NCBI GenBank assembly: GCA_914767715.1
Contig: OU612074.1
Coordinates: forward strand, 15,860,062-15,924,061
DNA: 64,000 bases
Source: Membranipora membranacea
Taxonomy: Eukaryota; Bryozoa; Gymnolaemata; Cheilostomatida; Membraniporidae
Reading direction: 5' to 3'
Positions within the stretch are counted from its first letter, which is position 1. Every line of letters begins with the position of its first letter. Under the pieces are notes generated by a model. It was not told the DNA's origin. It did no database searches and saw only the letters and a program-made list of their open reading frames with translations. A program made the translations under genes and the position numbers. Below, piece by piece: positions 19,910 through 33,500 of the stretch.

Positions 19910-22900
19910 ATGAGGCCAATGAGGCTATCAACTGGTCAAAGTTTGAAAGAATTGCGATGGCTTTTTAATTTTTCACCCTGCCGTTTGGCATGTTTTTTTA
20001 TGACAAAACTGGCCCTCGTTAAAAAAGTTGCAGCTGCCAAACTAAGAGGGCCAGCCCCAAACGGTTTTCAGTTCCTAAGTCAGCATGAAATTCCACACGG
20101 TATAGAGTAGGTTAGGAGGAAATCTATTTTTTAAACTGGCTGTAAAAAACACCAAGGGTCCCCCCTTTGTTACTTTTTTAAATTTTAAAGTCGCTCATAT
20201 TTCTGTTCTATTTATCGCAGGATCTTAATATTCTGGAATTTGAATGAGGCCAATGAGGCCATCAACTGGTCAAAGTTTGAAAGAATTGCGATGGCTTTTT
20301 AATTTTTCACCCTGCCGTTTGGCATGTTTTTTTATGACAAAACTGGCCCTCGTTAAAAAAGTTGCTGCCGCCAAACTAAGAGGGCCAGCCCCAAACGGCT
20401 TTCAGTTCCTAAGTCAGCATGAAATTCCACACGGTATAGAGTAGGTTAGGAGGAAATCTATTTTTTAAACTGGCGGTAAAAAACACCAAGGGTCCCCCCT
20501 TTGTTACTTTTTTAAATTTTAAAGTCGCTCTCATTTCTGTTCTATTTATCGTAGGATCTTAATATTCTGGAATTTGAATGAGGCCAATGAGGCCATCAAC
20601 TGGTCAAAGTTTGAAAGAATTGCGATGGCTTTTTAATTTTTCACCCTGCCGTTTGGCATGTTTTTTTATGACAAAACTGGCCCTCGTTAAAAAAGTTGCA
20701 GCCGCCAAACTAAGAGGGCCAGCCCCAAACGGTTTTCAGTTCCTAAGTCAGCATGAAATTCCACACGGTATAGAGTAGGTTAGGAGGAAATCTATTTTTT
20801 AAACTGGCTGTAAAAAACACCAAGGGTCCCCCCTTTGTTACTTTTTTAAATTTTAAAGTCGCTCTCATTTCTGTTCTATTTATCGTAGGATCTTAATATT
20901 CTGGAATTTGAATGAGGCCAATGAGGCCATCAACTGGTCAAAGTTTGAAAGAATTGCGATGGCTTTTTAATTTTTCACCCTGCCGTTTGGCATGTTTTTT
21001 TATGACAAAACTGGCCCTCGTTAAAAAAGTTGCTGCCGCCAAACTAAGAGGGCCAGCCCCAAACGGCTTTCAGTTCCTAAGTCAGCATGAAATTCCACAC
21101 GGTATAGAGTAGGTTAGGAGGAAATCTATTTTTTAAACTGGCGGTAAAAAACACCAAGGGTCCCCCCTTTGTTACTTTTTTAAATTTTTAAGTCGCTCTC
21201 ATTTCTGTTCTATTTATCGTAGGATCTTAATATTCTGGAATTTGAATGAGGCCAATGAGGCCATCAACTGGTCAAAGTTTGAAAGAATTGCGATGGCTTT
21301 TTAATTTTTCACCCTGCCGTTTGGCATGTTTTTTTATGACAAAACTGGCCCTCGTTAAAAAAGTTGCAGCCGCCAAACTAAGAGGGCCAGCCCCAAACGG
21401 TTTTCAGTTCCTAAGTCAGCATGAAATTCCACACGGTATAGAGTAGGTTAGGAGGAAATCTATTTTTTAAACTGGCTGTAAAAAACACCAAGGGTCCCCC
21501 CTTTGTTACTTTTTTAAATTTTAAAGTCGCTCTCATTTCTGTTCTATTTATCGTAGGATCTTAATATTCTGGAATTTGAATGAGGCCAATGAGGCCATCA
21601 ACTGGTCAAAGTTTGAAAGAATTGCGATGGCTTTTTAATTTTTCACCCTGCCGTTTGGCATGTTTTTTTATGACAAAACTGGCCCTCGTTAAAAAAGTTG
21701 CAGCCGCCAAACTAAGAGGGCCAGCCCCAAACGGTTTTCAGTTCCTAAGTCAGCATGAAATTCCACACGGTATAGAGTAGGTTAGGAGGAAATCTATTTT
21801 TTAAACTGGCTGTAAAAAAGCACCAAGGGTCCCCCCTTTGTTACTTTTTTAAATTTTAAAGTCGCTCTCATTTCTGTTCTATTTATCGTAGGATCTTATT
21901 ATTCTGGAATTTGAATGAGGCCAATGAGGCCATCAACTGGTCAAAGTTTGAAAGAATTGCGATGGCTTTTTAATTTTTCACCCTGCCGTTTGGCATGTTT
22001 TTTTATGACAAAACTGGCCCTCGTTAAAAAAGTTGCTGCCGCCAAACTAAGAGGGCCAGCCCCAAACGGCTTTCAGTTCCTAAGTCAGCATGAAATTCCA
22101 CACGGTATAGAGTAGGTTAGGAGGAAATCTATTTTTTAAACTGGCGGTAAAAAACACCAAGGGTCCCCCCTTTGTTACTTTTTTAAATTTTAAAGTCGCT
22201 CTCATTTCTGTTCTATTTATCGTAGGATCTTAATATTCTGGAATTTGAATGAGGCCAATGAGGCCATCAACTGGTCAAAGTTTGAAAGAATTGCGATGGC
22301 TTTTTAATTTTTCACCCTGCCGTTTGGCATGTTTTTTTATGACAAAACTGGCCCTCGTTAAAAAAGTTGCAGCCGCCAAACTAAGAGGGCCAGCCCCAAA
22401 CGGTTTTCAGTTCCTAAGTCAGCATGAAATTCCACACGGTATAGAGTAGGTTAGGAGGAAATCTATTTTTTAAACTGGCTGTAAAAAACACCAAGGGTCC
22501 CCCCTTTGTTACTTTTTTAAATTTTAAAGTCGTTCTCATTTCTGTTCTATTTATCGTAGGATCTTAATATTCTGGAATTTGAATGAGGCCAATGAGGCCA
22601 TCAACTGGTCAAAGTTTGAAAGAATTGCGATGGCTTTTTAATTTTTCACCCTGCCGTTTGGCATGTTTTTTTATGACAAAACTGGCCCTCGTTAAAAAAG
22701 TTGCTGCCGCCAAACTAAGAGGGCCAGCCCCAAACGGCTTTCAGTTCCTAAGTCAGCATGAAATTCCACACGGTATAGAGTAGGTTAGGAGGAAATCTAT
22801 TTTTTAAACTGGCGGTAAAAAACACCAAGGGTCCCCCCTTTGTTACTTTTTTAAATTTTAAAGTCGCTCTCATTTCTGTTCTATTTATCGTAGGATCTTA

Positions 22901-23911
22901 ATATTCTGGAATTTGAATGAGGCCAATGAGGCCATCAACTGGTCAAAGTTTGAAAGAATTGCGATGGCTTTTTAATTTTTCACCCTGCCGTTTGGCATGT
23001 TTTTTTATGACAAAACTGGCCCTCGTTAAAAAAGTTGCAGCCGCCAAACTAAGAGGGCCAGCCCCAAACGGTTTTCAGTTCCTAAGTCAGCATGAAATTC
23101 CACACGGTATAGAGTAGGTTAGGAGGAAATCTATTTTTTAAACTGGCTGTAAAAAACACCAAGGGTCCCCCCTTTGTTACTTTTTTAAATTTTAAAGTCG
23201 CTCTCATTTCTGTTCTATTTATCGTAGGATCTTAATATTCTGGAATTTGAATGAGGCCAATGAGGCCATCAACTGGTCAAAGTTTGAAAGAATTGCGATG
23301 GCTTTTTAATTTTTCACCCTGCCGTTTGGCATGTTTTTTTATGACAAAACTGTCCCTCGTTAAAAAAGTTGCTGCCGCCAAACTAAGAGGGCCAGCCCCA
23401 AACGGCTTTCAGTTCCTAAGTCAGCATGAAATTCCACACGGTATAGAGTAGGTTAGGAGGAAATCTATTTTTTAAACTGGCGGTAAAAAACACCAAGGGT
23501 CCCCCCTTTGTTACTTTTTTAAAGTCGCTCTCATTTCTGTTCTATTTATCGTAGGATCTTAATATTCTGGAATTTGAATAAGGCCAATGAGGCCATCAAC
23601 TGGTCAAAGTTTGAAAGAATTGCGATGGCTTTTTAATTTTTCACCCTGCCGTTTGGCATGTTTTTTTATGACAAAACTGGCCCTCGTTAAAAAAGTTGCA
23701 GCCGCCAAACTAAGAGGGCCAGCCCCAAACGGTTTTCAGTTCCTAAGTCAGCATGAAATTCCACACGGTATAGAGTAGGTTAGGAGGAAATCTATTTTTT
23801 AAACTGGCTGTAAAAAACACCAAGGGTCCCCCCTTTGTTACTTTTTTAAATTTTAAAGTCGCTCTCATTTCTGTTCTATTTATCGTAGGATCTTAATATT
23901 CTGGAATTTGA

Positions 23912-24245
23912 ATGAGGCCAATGAGGCCATCAACTGGTCAAAGTTTGAAAGAGTTGCGATGACTTTTTAATTTTTCACCCTGCCGTTTGGCATGTTTTTT
24001 TATGACAAAACTGGCCCTCGTTAAAAAAGTTGCTGCCGCCAAACTAAGAGGGCCAGCCCCAAACGGCTTTCAGTTCCTAAGTCAGCATGAAATTCCACAC
24101 GGTATAGAGTAGGTTAGGAGGAAATCTATTTTTTAAACTGGCGGTAAAAAACACCAAGGGTCCCCCCTTTGTTACTTTTTTTAATTTTAAAGTCGCTCTC
24201 ATTTCTGTTCTATTTATCGTAGGATCTTAATATTCTGGAATTTGA
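23912..24245 (+). repeat. Monomer with nonsense change at codon 17
   Basis: GATGGC reads GATGAC, so Trp17 becomes TGA; GAATTG is also GAGTTG. It is duplicated at 34923. The preceding monomer (23578) has lost its first ATG (ATAAGG) and follows a spacer with the 7-bp deletion (near 23515). Confidence 0.9.
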
Positions 24246-27200
24246 ATGAGGCCAATGAGGCCATCAACTGGTCAAAGTTTGAAAGAATTGCGATGGCTTT
24301 TTAATTTTTCACCCTGCCGTTTGGCATGTTTTTTTATGACAAAACTGGCCCTCGTTAAAAAAGTTGCAGCCGCCAAACTAAGAGGGCCAGCCCCAAACGG
24401 TTTTCAGTTCCTAAGTCAGCATGAAATTCAACACGGTATAGAGTAGGTTAGGAGGAAATCTATTTTTTAAACTGGCTGTAAAAAACACCAAGGGTCCCCC
24501 CTTTGTTACTTTTTTAAATTTTAAAGTCGCTCTCATTTCTGTTCTATTTATCGTAGGATCTTAATATTCTGGAATTTGAATGAGGCCAATGAGGCCATCA
24601 ACTGGTCAAAGTTTGAAAGAATTGCGATGGCTTTTTAATTTTTCACCCTGCCGTTTGGCATGTTTTTTTATGACAAAACTGGCCCTCGTTAAAAAAGTTG
24701 CTGCCGCCAAACTAAGAGGGCCAGCCCCAAACGGCTTTCAGTTCCTAAGTCAGCATGAAATTCCACACGGTATAGAGTAGGTTAGGAGGAAATCTATTTT
24801 TTAAACTGGCGGTAAAAAACACCAAGGGTCCCCCCTTTGTTACTTTTTAAAATTTTAAAGTCGCTCTCATTTCTGTTCTATTTATCGTAGGATCTTAATA
24901 TTCTGGAATTTGAATGAGGCCAATGAGGCCATCAACTGGTCAAAGTTTGAAAGAATTGCGATGGCTTTTTAATTTTTCACCCTGCCGTTTGGCATGTTTT
25001 TTTATGACAAAACTGGCCCTCGTTAAAAAAGTTGCAGCCGCCAAACTAAGAGGGCCAGCCCCAAACGGTTTTCAGTTCCTAAGTCAGCATGAAATTCCAC
25101 ACGGTATAGAGTAGGTTAGGAGGAAATCTATTTTTTAAACTGGCTGTAAAAAACACCAAGGGTCCCCCCTTTGTTACTTTTTTAAATTTTAAAGTCGCTC
25201 TCATTTCTGTTCTATTTATCGTAGGATCTTAATATTCTGGAATTTGAATGAGGCCAATGAGGCCATCAACTGGTCAAAGTTTGAAAGAATTGCGATGGCT
25301 TTTTAATTTTTCACCCTGCCGTTTGGCATGTTTTTTTATGACAAAACTGGCCCTCGTTAAAAAAGTTGCTGCCGCCAAACTAAGAGGGCCAGCCCCAAAC
25401 GGCTTTCAGTTCCTAAGTCAGCATGAAATTCCACACGGTATAGAGTAGGTTAGGAGGAAATCTATTTTTTAAACTGGCGGTAAAAAACACCAAGGGTCCC
25501 CCCTTTGTTACTTTTTTAAATTTTAAAGTCGCTCTCATTTCTGTTCTATTTATCGTAGGATCTTAATATTCTGGAATTTGAATGAGGCCAATGAGGCCAT
25601 CAACTGGTCAAAGTTTGAAAGAATTGCGATGGCTTTTTAATTTTTCACCCTGCCGTTTTGCATGTTTTTTTATGACAAAACTGGCCCTCGTTAAAAAAGT
25701 TGCAGCCGCCAAACTAAGAGGGCCAGCCCCAAACGGTTTTCAGTTCCTAAGTCAGCATGAAATTCCACACGGTATAGAGTAGGTTAGGAGGAAATCTATT
25801 TTTTAAACTGGCTGTAAAAAACACCAAGGGTCCCCCCTTTGTTACTTTTTTAAATTTTAAAGTCGCTCTCATTTCTGTTCTATTTATCGTAGGATCTTAA
25901 TATTCTGGAATTTGAATGAGGCCAATGAGGCCATCAACTGGTCAAAGTTTGAAAGAATTGCGATGGCTTTTTAATTTTTCACCCTGCCGTTTGGCATGTT
26001 TTTTTATGACAAAACTGGCCCTCGTTAAAAAAGTTGCAGCCGCCAAACTAAGAGGGCCAGCCCCAAACGGTTTTCAGTTCCTAAGTCAGCATGAAATTCC
26101 ACACGGTATAGAGTAGGTTAGGAGGAAATCTATTTTTTAAACTGGCTGTAAAAAACACCAAGGGTCCCCCCTTTGTTACTTTTTTAAATTTTAAAGTCGC
26201 TCTCATTTCTGTTCTATTTATCGTAGGATCTTAATATTCTGGAATTTGAATGAGGCCAATGAGGCCATCAACTGGTCAAAGTTTGAAAGAATTGCGATGG
26301 CTTTTTAATTTTTCACCCTGCCGTTTGGCATGTTTTTTTATGACAAAACTGGCCCTCGTTAAAAAAGTTGCTGCCGCCAAACTAAGAGGGCCAGCCCCAA
26401 ACGGCTTTCAGTTCCTAAGTCAGCATGAAATTCCACACGGTATAGAGTAGGTTAGGAGGAAATCTATTTTTTAAACTGGCGGTAAAAAACACCAAGGGTC
26501 CCCCCTTTGTTACTTTTTAAAATTTTAAAGTCGCTCTCAATTCTGTTCTATTTATCGTAGGATCTTAATATTCTGGAATTTGAATGAGGCCAGTGAGGCC
26601 ATCAACTGGTCAAAGTTTGAAAGAATTGCGATGGCTTTTTAATTTTTCACCCTGCCGTTTGGCATGTTTTTTTATGACAAAACTGGCCCTCGTTAAAAAA
26701 GTTGCAGCCGCCAAACTAAGAGGGCCAGCCCCAAACGATTTTCAGTTCCTAAGTCAGCATGAAATTCCACACGGTATAGAGTAGGTTAGGAGGAAATCTA
26801 TCTTTTAAACTGGCTGTAAAAAACACCAAGGGTCCCCCCTTTGTTACTTTTTTAAATTTTAAAGTCGCTCTCATTTCTGTTCTATTTATCGTAGGATCTT
26901 AATATTCTGGAATTTGAATGAGGCCAATGAGGCCATCAACTGGTCAAAGTTTGAAAGAATTGCGATGGCTTTTTAATTTTTCACCCTGCCGTTTGGCATG
27001 TTTTTTTATGACAAAACTGGCCCTCGTTAAAAAAGTTGCTGCCGCCAAACTAAGAGGGCCAGCCCCAAACGGCTTTCAGTTCCTAAGTCAGCATGAAATT
27101 CCACACGGTATAGAGTAGGTTAGAAGGAAATCTATTTTTTAAACTGGCGGTAAAAAACACCAAGGGTCCCCCCTTTGTTACTTTTTTAAATTTTAAAGTC

Positions 27201-27530
27201 GCTCTCATTTCTGTTCTATTTATCGTAGGATCTTAATATTCTGGAATTTGAATGAGGCCAATGAGGCCATCAACTGGTCAAAGTTTGAAGGAATTGCGAT
27301 GGCTTTTTAATTTTTCACCCTGCCGTTTGGCATGTTTTTTTATGACAAAACTGGCCCTCGTTAAAAAAGTTGCTGCCGCCAAACTAAGAGGGCCTGCCCC
27401 AAATGGTTTTCAGTTCCTAAGTCAGCATGAAATTCCACACGGTATAGAGTAGGTTAGGAGGAAATCTATTTTTTAAACTGGCGGTAAAAAACACCAAGGG
27501 TCCCCCTTTGTTACTTTTTTAAATTTTAAA

Positions 27531-30500
27531 GTCGCTCTCATTTCTGTTCTATTTATCGTAGGATCTTAATATTCTGGAATTTGAATGAGGCCAATGAGGC
27601 CATCAACTGGTCAAAGTTTGAAAGAATTGCGATGGCTTTTTAATTTTTCACCCTGCAGTTTGGCATGTTTTTTTATGACAAAACTGGCCCTCGTTAAAAA
27701 AGTTGCAGCCGCCAAACTAAGAGGGCCAGCCCCAAACGGCTTTCAGTTCCTAAGTCAGCATGAAATTCCACACGGTATAGAGTAGGTTAGGAGGAAATCT
27801 ATTTTTTAAACTGGCTGTAAAAAACACCAAGGGTCCCCCCTTTGTTACTTTTTTAAATTTTAAAGTCGCTCTCATTTCTGTTCTATTTATCGCAGGATCT
27901 TAATATTCTGGAATTTGAATGAGGCCAATGAGGCCATCAACTGGTCAAAGTTTGAAAGAATTGCGATGGCTTTTTAATTTTTCACCCTGCCGTTTGGCAT
28001 GTTTTTTTATGACAAAACTGGCCCTCGTTAAAAAAGTTGCTGCCGCCAAACTAAGAGGGCCAGCCCCAAACGGCTTTCAGTTCCTAAGTCAGCATGAAAT
28101 TCCACACGGTATAGAGTAGGTTAGGAGGAAATCTATTTTTTAAACTGGCGGTAAAAAACACCAAGGGTCCCCCCTTTGTTACTTTTTTAAATTTTAAAGT
28201 CGCTCTCATTTCTGTTCTATTTATCGTAATATGATCTTAATATTTTGGAATTTGAATGAGGCCAATGAGGCCATCAACTGGTCAAAGTTTGAAAGAATTG
28301 CGATGGCTTTTTAATTTTTCACCCTGCCGTTTGGCATGTTTTTTTATGACAAAACTGGCCCTCGTTAAAAAAGTTGCTGCCGCCAAACTAAGAGGGCCAG
28401 CCCCAAACGGCTTTCAGTTCCTAAGTCAGCATGAAATTCCACACGGTATAGAGTAGGTTAGGAGGAAATCTATTTTTTAAACTGGCGGTAAAAAACACCA
28501 AGGGTCCCCCCTTTGTAACTTTTTTAAATTTTAAAGTCGCTCTCATTTCTGTTCTATTTATCGTAGGATCTTAATATTCTGGAATTTGAATGAGGCCAAT
28601 GAGGCCATCAACTGGTCAAAGTTTGAAAGAATTGCGATGGCTTTTTAATTTTTCACCCTGCCGTTTGGCATGTTTTTTTATGACAAAACTGGCCCTCGTT
28701 AAAAAAGTTGCTGCCGCCAAACTAAGAGGGCCAGCCCCAAACGGCTTTCAGTTCCTAAGTCAGCATGAAATTCCACACGGTATAGAGTAGGGTAGGAGGA
28801 AATCTATTTTTTAAACTGGCGGTAAAAAACACCAAGGGTCCCCCCTTTGTTACTTTTTTAAATTTTAAAGTCGCTCTCATTTCTGTTCTATTTATCGTAG
28901 GATCTTAATATTCTGGAATTTGAATGAGGCCAATCAGGCCATCAACTGGTCAAAGTTTGAAAGAATTGCGATGGCTTTTTAATTTTTCACCCTGCCGTTT
29001 GGCATGTTTTTTTATGACAAAACTGGCCCTCGTTAAAAAAGTTGCAGCCGCCAAACTAAGAGGGCCAGCCCCAAACGGTTTTCAGTTCCTAAGTCAGCAT
29101 GAAATTCCACACGGTATAGAGTAGGTTAGGAGGAAATCTATTTTTTAAACTGGCTGTAAAAAACACCAAGGGTCCCCCCTTTGTTACTTTTTTAAATTTT
29201 AAAGTCGCTCTCATTTCTGTTCTATTTATCGTAGGATCTTAATATTCTGGAATTTGAATGAGGCCAATGAGGCCATCAACTGGTCAAAGTTTGAAAGAAT
29301 TGCGATGGCTTTTTAATTTTTCATCCTGCCGTTTGGCATGTTTTTTTATGACAAAACTGGCCCTCGTTAAAAAAGTTGCTGCCGCCAAATTAAGAGGGCC
29401 AGCCCCAAACGGCTTTCAGTTCCTAAGTCAGCACGAAAGTCCACACGGTATAGAGTAGGTTAGGAGGAAATCTATTTTTTAAACTGGCGGTAAAAAACAC
29501 CAAGGGTCCCCCCTTTGTTACTTTTTTAAATTTTAAAGTCGCTCTCATTTCTGTTCGATTTATCGTAGGATCTTAATATTCTGGAATTTGAATGAGGCCA
29601 ATGAGGCCATCAACTGGTCAAAGTTTGAAAGAATTGCGATGGCTTTTTAATTTTTCACCCTGCCGTTTGGCATGTTTTTTTATGACAAAACTGGCCCTCG
29701 TTAAAAAAGTTGCAGCCGCCAAACTAAGAGGGCCAGCCCCAAACGGTTTTCAGTTCCTAAGTCAGCATGAAATTCCACACGGTATAGAGTAGGTTAGGAG
29801 GAAATCTATTTTTTAAACTGGCTGTAAAAAACACCAAGGGTCCCCCCTTTGTTACTTTTTTAAATTTTAAAGTCGCTCTCATTTCTGTTCTATTTATCGT
29901 AGGATCTTAATATTCTGGAATTTGAATGAGGCCAATGAGGCCATCAACTGGTCAAAGTTTGAAAGAATTGCGATGGCTTTTTAATTTTTCACCCTGCCGT
30001 TTGGCATGTTTTTTTATGACAAAACTGGCCCTCGTTAAAAAATTGCTGCCGCCAAACTAAGAGGGCCAGCCCCAAACGGCTTTCAGTTCCTAAGTCAGCA
30101 TGAAATTCCACACGGTATCGAGTAGGTTAGGAGGAAATCTATTTTTTAAACTGGCGGTAAAAAACACCAAGGGTCCCCCCTTTGTTACTTTTTTAAAGTC
30201 GCTCTCATTTCTGTTCTATTTATCGTAGGATCTTAATATTCTGGAATTTGAATGAGGCCAATGAGGCCATCAACTGGTCAAAGTTTGAAAGAATTGCGAT
30301 GGCTTTTTAATTTTTCACCCTGCAGTTTGGCATGTTTTTTTATGACAAAACTGGCCCTCGTTAAAAAAGTTGCAGCCGCCAAACTAAGAGGGCCAGCCCC
30401 AAACGGCTTTCAGTTCCTAAGTCAGCATGAAATTCCACACGGTATAGAGTAGGTTAGGAGGAAATCTATTTTTTAAACTGGCTGTAAAAAACACCAAGGG

Positions 30501-33500
30501 TCCCCCCTTTGTTACTTTTTTAAATTTTAAAGTCGCTCTCATTTCTGTTCTATTTATCGTAGGATCTTAATATTCTGGAATTTGAATGAGGCCAATGAGG
30601 CCATCAACTGGTCAAAGTTTGAAAGAATTGCGATGGCTTTTTAAATTTTTCACCCTGCCGTTTGGCATGTTTTTTTATGACAAAACTGGCCCTCGTTAAA
30701 AAAGTTGCTGCCGCCAAACTAAGAGGGCCAGCCCCAAACGGCTTTCAGTTCCTAAGTCAGCATGAAATTCCACACGGTATAGAGTAGGTTAGGAGGTAAT
30801 CTATTTTTTAAACTGGCGGTAAAAAACACCAAGGGTCCCCCCTTTGTTACTTTTTTAAATTTTAAAGTCGCTCTCATTTCTGTTCTATTTATCGTAGGAT
30901 CTTAATATTCTGGAATTTGAATGAGGCCAATGAGGCTATCAACTGGTCAAAGTTTGAAAGAATTGCGATGGCTTTTTAATTTTTCACCCTGCCGTTTGGC
31001 ATGTTTTTTTATGACAAAACTGGCCCTCGTTAAAAAAGTTGCAGCTGCCAAACTAAGAGGGCCAGCCCCAAACGGTTTTCAGTTCCTAAGTCAGCATGAA
31101 ATTCCACACGGTATAGAGTAGGTTAGGAGGAAATCTATTTTTTAAACTGGCTGTAAAAAACACCAAGGGTCCCCCCTTTGTTACTTTTTTAAATTTTAAA
31201 GTCGCTCATATTTCTGTTCTATTTATCGCAGGATCTTAATATTCTGGAATTTGAATGAGGCCAATGAGGCCATCAACTGGTCAAAGTTTGAAAGAATTGC
31301 GATGGCTTTTTAATTTTTCACCCTGCCGTTTGGCATGTTTTTTTATGACAAAACTGGCCCTCGTTAAAAAAGTTGCTGCCGCCAAACTAAGAGGGCCAGC
31401 CCCAAACGGCTTTCAGTTCCTAAGTCAGCATGAAATTCCACACGGTATAGAGTAGGTTAGGAGGAAATCTATTTTTTAAACTGGCGGTAAAAAACACCAA
31501 GGGTCCCCCCTTTGTTACTTTTTTAAATTTTAAAGTCGCTCTCATTTCTGTTCTATTTATCGTAGGATCTTAATATTCTGGAATTTGAATGAGGCCAATG
31601 AGGCCATCAACTGGTCAAAGTTTGAAAGAATTGCGATGGCTTTTTAATTTTTCACCCTGCCGTTTGGCATGTTTTTTTATGACAAAACTGGCCCTCGTTA
31701 AAAAAGTTGCAGCCGCCAAACTAAGAGGGCCAGCCCCAAACGGTTTTCAGTTCCTAAGTCAGCATGAAATTCCACACGGTATAGAGTAGGTTAGGAGGAA
31801 ATCTATTTTTTAAACTGGCTGTAAAAAACACCAAGGGTCCCCCCTTTGTTACTTTTTTAAATTTTAAAGTCGCTCTCATTTCTGTTCTATTTATCGTAGG
31901 ATCTTAATATTCTGGAATTTGAATGAGGCCAATGAGGCCATCAACTGGTCAAAGTTTGAAAGAATTGCGATGGCTTTTTAATTTTTCACCCTGCCGTTTG
32001 GCATGTTTTTTTATGACAAAACTGGCCCTCGTTAAAAAAGTTGCTGCCGCCAAACTAAGAGGGCCAGCCCCAAACGGCTTTCAGTTCCTAAGTCAGCATG
32101 AAATTCCACACGGTATAGAGTAGGTTAGGAGGAAATCTATTTTTTAAACTGGCGGTAAAAAACACCAAGGGTCCCCCCTTTGTTACTTTTTTAAATTTTT
32201 AAGTCGCTCTCATTTCTGTTCTATTTATCGTAGGATCTTAATATTCTGGAATTTGAATGAGGCCAATGAGGCCATCAACTGGTCAAAGTTTGAAAGAATT
32301 GCGATGGCTTTTTAATTTTTCACCCTGCCGTTTGGCATGTTTTTTTATGACAAAACTGGCCCTCGTTAAAAAAGTTGCAGCCGCCAAACTAAGAGGGCCA
32401 GCCCCAAACGGTTTTCAGTTCCTAAGTCAGCATGAAATTCCACACGGTATAGAGTAGGTTAGGAGGAAATCTATTTTTTAAACTGGCTGTAAAAAACACC
32501 AAGGGTCCCCCCTTTGTTACTTTTTTAAATTTTAAAGTCGCTCTCATTTCTGTTCTATTTATCGTAGGATCTTAATATTCTGGAATTTGAATGAGGCCAA
32601 TGAGGCCATCAACTGGTCAAAGTTTGAAAGAATTGCGATGGCTTTTTAATTTTTCACCCTGCCGTTTGGCATGTTTTTTTATGACAAAACTGGCCCTCGT
32701 TAAAAAAGTTGCAGCCGCCAAACTAAGAGGGCCAGCCCCAAACGGTTTTCAGTTCCTAAGTCAGCATGAAATTCCACACGGTATAGAGTAGGTTAGGAGG
32801 AAATCTATTTTTTAAACTGGCTGTAAAAAAGCACCAAGGGTCCCCCCTTTGTTACTTTTTTAAATTTTAAAGTCGCTCTCATTTCTGTTCTATTTATCGT
32901 AGGATCTTATTATTCTGGAATTTGAATGAGGCCAATGAGGCCATCAACTGGTCAAAGTTTGAAAGAATTGCGATGGCTTTTTAATTTTTCACCCTGCCGT
33001 TTGGCATGTTTTTTTATGACAAAACTGGCCCTCGTTAAAAAAGTTGCTGCCGCCAAACTAAGAGGGCCAGCCCCAAACGGCTTTCAGTTCCTAAGTCAGC
33101 ATGAAATTCCACACGGTATAGAGTAGGTTAGGAGGAAATCTATTTTTTAAACTGGCGGTAAAAAACACCAAGGGTCCCCCCTTTGTTACTTTTTTAAATT
33201 TTAAAGTCGCTCTCATTTCTGTTCTATTTATCGTAGGATCTTAATATTCTGGAATTTGAATGAGGCCAATGAGGCCATCAACTGGTCAAAGTTTGAAAGA
33301 ATTGCGATGGCTTTTTAATTTTTCACCCTGCCGTTTGGCATGTTTTTTTATGACAAAACTGGCCCTCGTTAAAAAAGTTGCAGCCGCCAAACTAAGAGGG
33401 CCAGCCCCAAACGGTTTTCAGTTCCTAAGTCAGCATGAAATTCCACACGGTATAGAGTAGGTTAGGAGGAAATCTATTTTTTAAACTGGCTGTAAAAAAC

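Larger units (their letters stand above)
16520..27530 (+). repeat. 11,011-bp tandem duplication, copy 1 (33 monomers)
   Basis: Every rare marker in this segment recurs exactly 11,011 bp downstream in the same order: CTGCAGTTTGG (16646/27657), CGTAATATGATC (about 17215/28226), the nonsense monomer (23912/34923), the ATAAGG copy (23578/34589), TCAACACGG (about 24428/35439), CGTTTTGCATG (25582/36593 monomers), CCAGTGAGG (26584/37595 monomers) and AAATGG (27252/38263 monomers). By eye I find only three differences: 19487 T against 30498 G, 22503 C against 33514 T, and 27124 A against 38135 G. The left edge falls between the 7-bp spacer deletion near 16520 and the A at 16646; the right edge can slide by the same amount, about 125 bp. 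Confidence 0.92.
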